This document shows, piece after piece, positions 56,579 to 64,000 of a stretch of 64,000 bases of DNA (positions within the stretch are counted from its first letter, which is position 1; the number at the start of each line of letters is the position of its first letter). The notes below the pieces were generated by a model. The model saw only the letters and a program-made list of their open reading frames with translations, was not told where the DNA came from and did not search any database. The DNA comes from Streptomyces sp. NBC_00820 (GTDB lineage Bacteria; Actinomycetota; Actinomycetes; Streptomycetales; Streptomycetaceae). The DNA lies in the NCBI RefSeq assembly GCF_036347055.1, contig NZ_CP108882.1, positions 3,353,501 through 3,417,500 of the forward strand, given 5' to 3'. A program made the translations under genes and the position numbers.

Positions 56579-57943
56579 ATGACTGACACTCCGGGCTGGG
56601 CCTCGCCCGGATCCACCCCGTCGTCCGAGGGGCGGGAGCCCGCCGACCGTCCTGACCCCGTCGAGCCCGCCGAGCCCGCCGCACAGCCAGAGAAACAACC
56701 GCAGGAGCCGGGCTCGAAGTGGTCCGACGCGCAGCCGCCGGCCGGTCAGTGGTCCGCGCCCACGGCGGGCGCCGACTCCGGCCCGACCCCGCCGCCCGCC
56801 GGCCCGGGCTGGGGCGGAAAGGCGCCGGGTGGCCCCACCGCCGGTCCCGGTGGACACGGTGGCGGCTGGGGCGGCCCCGGCGGTCACGGCAACCCCGGTG
56901 GGTACGGGGCCTGGGGCGGCGGCTGGGGCGGTCCCCCGCCCGCGGCCAAGCCCGGCGTGATCCCGCTGCGTCCGCTCGGCGTCGGGGAGATCCTCGACGG
57001 CGCCGTCTCCACCATGCGCACCTACTGGCGTACGGTGCTCGGCATATCGCTGACGGTCGCGGCCATCACCCAGCTGTGCGTGCTCCTGCTGCGCGGCCTG
57101 GTCATGAACGAGGCCCTCGCGCCCGACAGCACGCTCAACGACCCGAGCGCCACCCCGGCCGATGTGTTCCGCGCCGCGGGGGAGGCCATGGTCAGCGGGC
57201 TCGTCGTCGTGCTGATCTCCGTGGTCGGCACCATCATCGCGACCGCCCTGCTCACGACCGTGACCAGCCGGGCCGTCCTCGGCAAGCCGGTCAGCGCCGG
57301 CGAGGCCTGGCGCGAGTCCCGCTCCCAGATCCCGAAGCTGTTCGGTCTGCTGCTCCTGCTCGGCCTCATCGGGGCGGGTGTCCTCCTCGTAGGCGCGGTG
57401 CCCGGCATCATCGCCCTCCTCCTCGGCGGCGGCGAAGCCGTGACCATCCCCCTGTTCGCCGTCGGCGTCCTGGGCGCCATCGCCGTCATGCTGTGGCTGT
57501 CGGTGCGCTTCTCCCTGGCCTCGCCGGCGCTGATGCTGGAACGGCAGGGCGTCGTGAAGTCGATGAGGCGCTCCGCCAAGCTGGTGCACGGCTCCTGGTG
57601 GCGTGTCCTCGGCATCCAGCTGCTCGCCGGACTCATCGCCAACATCGTTTCCTCGATCGTCGTGATCCCCTTCACGTTCATCGCGGTCGCGGTCAGCGGC
57701 GACGGCATGACCGACCTCTTCGGCACCGCGCCCCAGCACGTCAGCTGGGCATTCCTGATCATCAGCGGCATCGGCGCGGTGATCGGCACCATGGTCACGC
57801 TCCCGATCACCGCGGGCGTCACGGTGCTCCTCTACATCGACCAGCGCATCCGTCGCGAGGCCCTCGACCTCGAACTGGCCCGCGCCGCCGGTGTGCAGGA
57901 CTACGGCACCGCCGCCGCCCCCGGCCCGCTCCCGGGGAGCTGA
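56579..57943 (+). CDS. Membrane protein with Pro/Gly-rich N-terminus (glycerophosphodiesterase-associated membrane-domain type)
   Basis: 454 residues. The first ~125 are a Pro/Gly/Trp-rich, probably disordered cytoplasmic tail (GGWGGPGGHGNPGGYGAWG-like repeats). The remainder has six hydrophobic segments beginning near residue 155 (RTVLGISLTVAAITQLCVLL) and the conserved lead-in IPLRPLGVGEILDGAVSTMRTYWRTVLG, typical of a common actinobacterial membrane domain of unknown function. GAAGGAG precedes ATG 56579. It starts a tightly packed series with DUF4129, DUF4350, MoxR and DUF58 genes. Confidence 0.85.
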   Translation: MTDTPGWASPGSTPSSEGREPADRPDPVEPAEPAAQPEKQPQEPGSKWSDAQPPAGQWSAPTAGADSGPTPPPAGPGWGGKAPGGPTAGPGGHGGGWGGPGGHGNPGGYGAWGGGWGGPPPAAKPGVIPLRPLGVGEILDGAVSTMRTYWRTVLGISLTVAAITQLCVLLLRGLVMNEALAPDSTLNDPSATPADVFRAAGEAMVSGLVVVLISVVGTIIATALLTTVTSRAVLGKPVSAGEAWRESRSQIPKLFGLLLLLGLIGAGVLLVGAVPGIIALLLGGGEAVTIPLFAVGVLGAIAVMLWLSVRFSLASPALMLERQGVVKSMRRSAKLVHGSWWRVLGIQLLAGLIANIVSSIVVIPFTFIAVAVSGDGMTDLFGTAPQHVSWAFLIISGIGAVIGTMVTLPITAGVTVLLYIDQRIRREALDLELARAAGVQDYGTAAAPGPLPGS

Positions 57944-57947
57944 TGCG

Positions 57948-58727
57948 GTGAGCCTGACGGGGGGAATGCTCACGGCGGTGCCGGCTCTGCCCGGCGCCGC
58001 CGCCTCGGCCGTACGACTCCTGTCGCGCGTGGCGCACGCGCCCCGGCCGGAACCGGACGGCTCCGGCCAGCCGCCGGTGACCATCCCACGCGAGGCCGCA
58101 CGTGAGGCCGCGCGCCGCGAGCTGGCCAAGCGGATGTACCACGAGAACGACCCCAGCCTGCTCCAGCGGGCCCTGAACGCGTTCTGGCACTGGCTCGGCC
58201 GGGTACTCGGCACGGCCGCCTCGGCGACTCCGGGCGGCACGATCGGCCTCCTCGTCGTGATCCTCTTCGTCATCGCCGTCCTGGCCGCCCTGTGGTGGCG
58301 CCTGGGCACTCCGCACCGCCCGGCCACGTCCGCCGCGGCCCTGTTCGAGGACCGCCCGCGCACCGCCGCCGACCACCGCGCGGCTGCCGAGGCACACGCC
58401 GCGCAGGGCCACTGGAGCCAGGCGGTCCAAGAACGCATGCGGGCCATCGTCCGCTCCCTGGAGGAGCGGACCCTGCTCGACAACCGGCCCGGCCGCACCG
58501 CCGACGAGGCGGCCGCCGAAGCCGGCCGCTCCCTCCCCGTACACGCCGACCGGCTGCGCTCCGCCGCCCGGGAGTTCGACGACGTCACATACGGCGGCCG
58601 CGGTGCGAGCGAACAGTCGTACCGGCGCATCGCCGAACTGGACCGCGACCTGGAACGCACGCGCCCGACCCTCGCGAACAGCGCCACCAGCACGGCCCAC
58701 AACACCGCCCAGGGGGCCGCCGAATGA
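57948..58727 (+). CDS. DUF4129 domain membrane protein
   Basis: 259 residues. A single clear membrane helix lies near residues 90-115 (IGLLVVILFVIAVLAALWW). A C-terminal DUF4129 region follows (DHRAAAEAHAAQGHWSQAVQERMRAIVRSLEERTLLDNRPGRTADE). Such domains occur in MoxR/DUF58/transglutaminase-type operons of uncertain function. GTG 57948 starts five bases after the previous stop with GGGGAG upstream. It ends in an ATGA overlap with the next gene. Confidence 0.88.
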   Translation: MSLTGGMLTAVPALPGAAASAVRLLSRVAHAPRPEPDGSGQPPVTIPREAAREAARRELAKRMYHENDPSLLQRALNAFWHWLGRVLGTAASATPGGTIGLLVVILFVIAVLAALWWRLGTPHRPATSAAALFEDRPRTAADHRAAAEAHAAQGHWSQAVQERMRAIVRSLEERTLLDNRPGRTADEAAAEAGRSLPVHADRLRSAAREFDDVTYGGRGASEQSYRRIAELDRDLERTRPTLANSATSTAHNTAQGAAE

Positions 58728-59920
58728 CCGCCGGGGCCACATCGCCGGCCACCTCGACCGCGCCCACCACCCGCCAGGTGTGGACCCGCACCCGAGGGAT
58801 CGTCCTCGCCGTCGTGCTCCTCCTGGTCACCGCCGTCGCGATCGCCGTCGTCCGCTCCCAGACCCGGCACGGCGAACTCGACCCGCGCTCCGCCGACCCG
58901 AACGGCAGCCGCGCGGTCGCCGAACTCCTCGCCGACCGGGGGGTCTCCACGCGCGTGGTCACCTCGCTCGCCGCCGCACGCTCCGCCGCCGGACCGGACA
59001 CCACCCTCCTCGTCGCCGTACCCGACCTGCTGACCCACCGCCAACAGGACCGGCTGCACTCCGCGACGGCCTCCTCCGGTGGTCGCACGGTCCTCGTGGC
59101 CGCCGGCAGCCGGTCCGTGGAGCGACTGGCGCCCGGCGTCGCCGCGGACCCCGCCACCAGCATCGGCTCCACGCTCGCCCCCGACTGCGCCCTGGCAGCG
59201 GCCCGGCGGGCCGGCCGCGCAGACACCGGCGGCATCCGGTACACGACCAGCCGACTCGACGCCGACTCCTGCTACCCGAGCGAACGTCTGGCCACCCTGG
59301 TCCGCGTCCCGGCATCCTCCGGGAACGGTGACACCGTCGTCCTCGGCGCGCCCGACATCCTCCTCAACGACCGTCTCGACGAGCAGGGCAACGCCTCGCT
59401 CGCCCTCCAACTCCTCGGCTCCCGCACCCATCTGGTCTGGTACCTCCCCTCGCTCACCGACACCTCCGTCACCGACACCCGCGACCGCGAGAGCATCCTC
59501 GATCTGCTTCCGTCGGGCTGGCTCTGGGCCACCCTGCAGCTGTTCGTCGCCGCGGCCCTCGCCGCCTTCTGGCGGGCACGCCGCTTCGGTCCCCTGGTGC
59601 CCGAGAAACTCCCGGTGGCGATCCGCGCCTCCGAAACCGTCGAGGGCCGCGCCCGCCTCTACCGCAAGGCCGATGCCCGCGACCGCGCGGCCGCCGCCCT
59701 GCGCTCCACCACCCGCACGAGGCTCGCCCCTCTCGTCGGCGTCCCCGTCGCCCAGGCGCACGCACCCGAAGCGCTGCTCCCCGCCCTGTCCGCCCACCTT
59801 CACGGCGACGGACAGGCCCAGCACTCCCTTCTCTTCGGACCGCCGCCCGCCGACGACACGGCTCTCGTCTCACTCACCGACCAACTCGACGCCCTCGAAA
59901 GAGAGGTACGCCGTTCATGA
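58724..59920 (+). CDS. DUF4350 domain membrane protein
   Basis: 398 residues. An N-terminal membrane helix (about 23-40, GIVLAVVLLLVTAVAIAVV) precedes an extracytoplasmic DUF4350 domain with YTTSRLDADSCYPSERLATL and GAPDILLNDRLDEQGNASLAL. A second helix near residue 262 (ATLQLFVAAALAAFW) leads to a cytoplasmic tail. DUF4350 proteins resemble GATase-like folds and always accompany MoxR genes. Its ATG overlaps the DUF4129 stop and its stop overlaps the moxR start, so translation is coupled. Confidence 0.9.
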   Translation: MTAGATSPATSTAPTTRQVWTRTRGIVLAVVLLLVTAVAIAVVRSQTRHGELDPRSADPNGSRAVAELLADRGVSTRVVTSLAAARSAAGPDTTLLVAVPDLLTHRQQDRLHSATASSGGRTVLVAAGSRSVERLAPGVAADPATSIGSTLAPDCALAAARRAGRADTGGIRYTTSRLDADSCYPSERLATLVRVPASSGNGDTVVLGAPDILLNDRLDEQGNASLALQLLGSRTHLVWYLPSLTDTSVTDTRDRESILDLLPSGWLWATLQLFVAAALAAFWRARRFGPLVPEKLPVAIRASETVEGRARLYRKADARDRAAAALRSTTRTRLAPLVGVPVAQAHAPEALLPALSAHLHGDGQAQHSLLFGPPPADDTALVSLTDQLDALEREVRRS

Positions 59921-60909
59921 CGGACCCGACCACTGACAACGCCGGGACCACCGGGAACGCGGACGCTGCCCGCGCCTCCCTGGAAGCCCTGCGCGCCGAG
60001 ATCGCGAAAGCCGTGGTCGGCCAGGACCCCGCCGTGACCGGCCTCGTCGTCGCTCTCCTCTGCCGCGGACACGTTCTCCTTGAAGGAGTCCCTGGAGTAG
60101 CCAAAACGTTGCTCGTACGCGCACTCGCGTCCGCACTCGACCTCGACACCAAGCGCGTCCAGTTCACGCCCGACCTGATGCCGAGCGACATCACCGGCTC
60201 GCTCGTCTACGACACCCGCACCGCCGAGTTCTCCTTCCAGCCCGGCCCGGTCTTCACCAACCTCCTCCTCGCGGACGAGATCAACCGCACCCCGCCGAAG
60301 ACCCAGTCCTCCCTGCTGGAGGCCATGGAGGAACGCCAGGTCACAGTGGACGGCACCCCGCGTCCGCTCCCCGATCCGTTCCTGGTCGCGGCCACCCAGA
60401 ACCCGGTCGAGTACGAGGGCACCTACCCCCTCCCCGAGGCCCAACTGGACCGGTTCCTGCTCAAGCTGACGATCCCTCTGCCGTCCCGCCAGGACGAGAT
60501 CGACGTCCTCACCCGGCACGCCTCGGGATTCAACCCGCGCGATCTGCGCGCCGCCGGTGTGCGTCCCGTCGCGGGCCCCGCCGACCTGGAGGCCGCCCGC
60601 GCCGCCGTCGCCAAGACGGCCGTCTCCCCCGAGATCACGGGCTACGTCGTGGACATCTGCCGCGCCACCCGCGAATCGCCCTCCCTCACGCTGGGCGTCT
60701 CCCCGCGTGGCGCGACAGCGCTCCTCGCCACCTCGCGCGCCTGGGCATGGCTGACGGGCCGTGACTACGTCATCCCCGACGACGTGAAGGCCCTCGCCCT
60801 GCCCACGCTGCGCCACCGGGTCCAACTGCGCCCCGAGGCGGAGATGGAGGGCGTGACCGCCGACTCCGTCATCAACGCCATCCTCGCCCACGTCCCGGTC
60901 CCCCGCTGA
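59917..60909 (+). CDS. moxR: MoxR-family AAA+ ATPase
   Basis: 330 residues. Walker A is GVPGVAKT with Lys63, Walker B is LLLADEINRTPPKTQSSLLEAMEER, sensor 1 is AATQNPVEYEGTYPLPEAQLDRF, and the C-terminal lid has ISPRGATALLATSRAWA-like sequence. MoxR ATPases act as chaperones that insert cofactors or remodel complexes, usually with von Willebrand-type partners; the DUF58 protein that follows is the likely partner. It is coupled to both neighbours by overlapping stop/start codons. Confidence 0.96.
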   Translation: MTDPTTDNAGTTGNADAARASLEALRAEIAKAVVGQDPAVTGLVVALLCRGHVLLEGVPGVAKTLLVRALASALDLDTKRVQFTPDLMPSDITGSLVYDTRTAEFSFQPGPVFTNLLLADEINRTPPKTQSSLLEAMEERQVTVDGTPRPLPDPFLVAATQNPVEYEGTYPLPEAQLDRFLLKLTIPLPSRQDEIDVLTRHASGFNPRDLRAAGVRPVAGPADLEAARAAVAKTAVSPEITGYVVDICRATRESPSLTLGVSPRGATALLATSRAWAWLTGRDYVIPDDVKALALPTLRHRVQLRPEAEMEGVTADSVINAILAHVPVPR

Positions 60910-62219
60910 TGGCGCTCACCGGACGTGCAGCTCTCCTCGCGGCCCTCGGCTCCATCCCCGTCGGCATCCTGGAACCGAGCTGGACGGGCATCCTCGCGGT
61001 CAACGGTCCGCTGGCACTGGCCTGCGCGTGCGACTTCGCGCTCGCGGCGCCCGTACGACGCCTCGTCCTGACCCGTTCCGGCGACACCTCCACGCGTCTC
61101 GGTGAGACCGCCGACGTCACGCTCTCCATCACCAACCCGTCCCGCCGCCTCCTGCGCGCACGGCTGCGAGACGCCTGGCCGCCCAGCAGTTGGCAGCCCG
61201 GTACCGAGGTGGAGGGCTCCCGACACCGCGTCACCGTCCCACCCGGAGAACGCCGTCGTGTCACGACCCGGCTCCGCCCCACCCGCCGCGGCGACCGCCA
61301 GGCCGACCGCGTGACCATCCGGTCCTACGGCCCCCTCGGTCTCTTCTCCCGCCAGGGAACCCACAAGGTGCCCTGGACCGTACGGGTTCTGCCCCCTTTC
61401 ACCAGCCGCAAGCACCTGCCGTCGAAGCTCGCTCGATTGCGTGAACTCGACGGCCGGACCAGCGTGCTGACACGTGGTGAGGGAACCGAGTTCGACAGCT
61501 TGCGCGAGTACGTCCCCGGGGACGACACCCGCTCGATCGACTGGCGGGCCACCGCTCGCCAGACCTCGGTCGCCGTCCGCACCTGGCGCCCCGAACGGGA
61601 CCGCCACATCCTCCTGGTCCTGGACACCGGCCGCACCTCGGCCGGTCGGGTGGGCGACGTGCCACGCCTCGACGCCGCTCTGGACGCGGCTCTCCTCCTG
61701 GCAGCCCTCGCCTCCCGCGCCGGCGACCGCGTGGCTCTGCTGGCCTACGACCGGCGCGCACGCGCCCTGGTCCAGGGGCGTTCCGCCGGCGACGTCCTGC
61801 CGTCCCTCGTCGAGGTGATGGCGACGCTGGAGCCGGAACTCGTCGAGACGGACGCCCGTGGTCTCACCGCCGCGGCGCTCCGTACGGCGCCTCAGCGTTC
61901 CCTGATCGTCCTGTTCACGACGCTCGACGCGGCGCCGGTGGAGCAGGGCCTGCTGCCCGTGCTCCCGCAGCTCACCCAGCGGCACACGGTTCTTGTCGCC
62001 TCCGTGGCCGACCCTCATATCGCGCGTATGGCACAGGCCAGAGGAGACGTCGAGGCGGTGTACGAAGCAGCCGCCGCTGCCCAGGCGCAGAGCGAGCGTC
62101 ACCGCACGGCGGAACAGCTCCGTCGCCATGGGGTAACCGTGGTGGACGCGACGCCGGACGAGCTGGCGCCGGCACTGGCGGACGCGTATCTGGCCCTGAA
62201 AGCGGCAGGCCGGCTCTGA
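60909..62219 (+). CDS. DUF58 domain protein
   Basis: 436 residues. Two hydrophobic helices lie near the N-terminus (residues 5-45). The DUF58 core follows: EGTEFDSLREYVPGDDTRSIDWRATAR near residues 195-220, then a von Willebrand A-like fold with ILLVLDTGRTSA near residue 240. These proteins are the usual membrane-anchored partners of MoxR ATPases, of unknown exact function. ATG 60909 overlaps the moxR stop. Last gene of the series; a bidirectional terminator separates it from the convergent rRNA operon. Confidence 0.94.
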   Translation: MALTGRAALLAALGSIPVGILEPSWTGILAVNGPLALACACDFALAAPVRRLVLTRSGDTSTRLGETADVTLSITNPSRRLLRARLRDAWPPSSWQPGTEVEGSRHRVTVPPGERRRVTTRLRPTRRGDRQADRVTIRSYGPLGLFSRQGTHKVPWTVRVLPPFTSRKHLPSKLARLRELDGRTSVLTRGEGTEFDSLREYVPGDDTRSIDWRATARQTSVAVRTWRPERDRHILLVLDTGRTSAGRVGDVPRLDAALDAALLLAALASRAGDRVALLAYDRRARALVQGRSAGDVLPSLVEVMATLEPELVETDARGLTAAALRTAPQRSLIVLFTTLDAAPVEQGLLPVLPQLTQRHTVLVASVADPHIARMAQARGDVEAVYEAAAAAQAQSERHRTAEQLRRHGVTVVDATPDELAPALADAYLALKAAGRL

Positions 62220-62274
62220 GGCCATGACGCTGCCTGCTCCCTCTTCGGAGGGAATATAAATCCCCCGGAACGCA

Positions 62275-62308
62275 GAAAACCCCCGCATCTTTCGATGCGG
62301 GGGTTTTC
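62275..62308. terminator. Terminator between DUF58 gene and rRNA operon
   Basis: GAAAACCCCCGCATC and GATGCGGGGGTTTTC pair perfectly around a four-base loop. T-rich flanks allow termination in both directions: minus-strand rRNA and plus-strand DUF58 transcripts. It ends 10 bp from the 5S 3' end. Confidence 0.95.
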
Positions 62309-62317
62309 TCAAAAATT

Positions 62318-62436
62318 GTTCGGCGGCGTCCTACTCTCCCACAGGGTCCCCCCTGCAGTACCATCGGCGCTATGAGGCTTAGCTTCCGGGTTCGGAATGT
62401 AACCGGGCGTTTCCCTCATGCTATGACCACCGAAAC
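62318..62436 (-). rRNA. rrf: 5S ribosomal RNA
   Basis: On the minus strand the sequence begins GTTTCGGTGGTCATAGC and ends GGACGCCGCCGAAC, with the central GGTTACATTCCGAACCCGG and GATGGTACTGCAGG stretches of actinobacterial 5S. The ends pair to form helix I. About 119 nt, complete. Confidence 0.97.
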
Positions 62437-62522
62437 ACTATGAAACTGTTGAACTGCCGCACCGCCTTTTACAGCGGGGCTGTTCGTGGTTTCAGAACCA
62501 ACACAGTGAACGCGAGCAACTG
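62437..62522 (-). other. Internal transcribed spacer between 23S and 5S
   Basis: 86 bp linking the two rRNA genes. It holds no tRNA. The inverted words GGTTTC and GAAACC-type pieces here probably take part in the processing stems. Confidence 0.7.

Positions 62523-64000
<1,478 letters not shown>

Noticed and set aside
56132..59824. 1230-residue minus-strand frame opposite mtnA and the DUF4129/DUF4350 genes
   Set aside because: Crosses several confident genes and intergenic regions and has no conserved motif.

Overview
The window is high-GC chromosomal DNA of a Streptomyces (or close relative). The evidence is the very strong G/C bias at third codon positions, the frequent GTG starts, and a set of recognisable actinobacterial loci: mtrA-mtrB-lpqB, a secA without a C-terminal zinc motif, a 180-kDa-class NAD-glutamate dehydrogenase, ohr/ohrR, and an rRNA operon with 23S and 5S on the minus strand. 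From memory the gene order resembles the S. coelicolor region from the pkaA-type kinase to the mtr locus and an rrn operon. I could not run a comparison.

Layout. (1) 1-5641: a Ser/Thr kinase (minus, cut by the window edge) diverges from a very long FHA plus FtsK/SpoIIIE-like protein. (2) 5832-9660: a sugar ABC importer (lipoprotein and two permeases, no ATPase gene), with an unusual 95-bp tandem duplication between the permease genes. (3) 9815-33574: a large cell-wall glycopolymer region. It holds four fused GT2/TagF-type proteins, two further GT2 glycosyltransferases, a GT-C-type and a GT87-type membrane glycosyltransferase, a GalE-type epimerase, a TagG/TagH-type ABC exporter under a divergent TetR regulator, a GtrA protein and a polytopic membrane protein. 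Ohr/OhrR and an ADP-ribosylglycohydrolase are interleaved. (4) 33695-45118: gdhB, a DJ-1/PfpI protein, a HAD hydrolase, a DUF6912-type protein, an Rv3235-type protein and secA. (5) 45372-55059: a GNAT acetyltransferase, a 163-bp palindromic element, a YcaQ-type protein, an orphan NarL-type response regulator, hpf, a ComF-type protein and lpqB-mtrB-mtrA. (6) 55296-62219: mtnA, then a plus-strand series of a membrane protein, DUF4129, DUF4350, MoxR and DUF58. (7) 62275-64000: the 3' part of an rRNA operon (5S and partial 23S), converging on the DUF58 gene.

How the parts fit together. The glycopolymer genes look like a complete make-and-export line. GT2 and TagF-type domains build a phosphate-linked or glycosylated chain, GalE supplies an epimerised sugar nucleotide, the membrane glycosyltransferases and GtrA add lipid-linked sugars, and TagG/TagH export the product. 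The most notable observation is that the four fused GT2/TagF proteins seem to have decayed in a complementary way. Two keep a canonical GT2 site but have lost the TagF HGTP histidine. The other two keep HGTP but have a weakened or absent GT2 site. No copy is canonical in both halves. Other points of note are the duplicated, translationally coupled mini-ORFs in the sugar importer operon, a palindromic MITE-like element at the end of the GNAT gene, and a Walker A lysine-to-arginine change in the FHA/FtsK-like protein.
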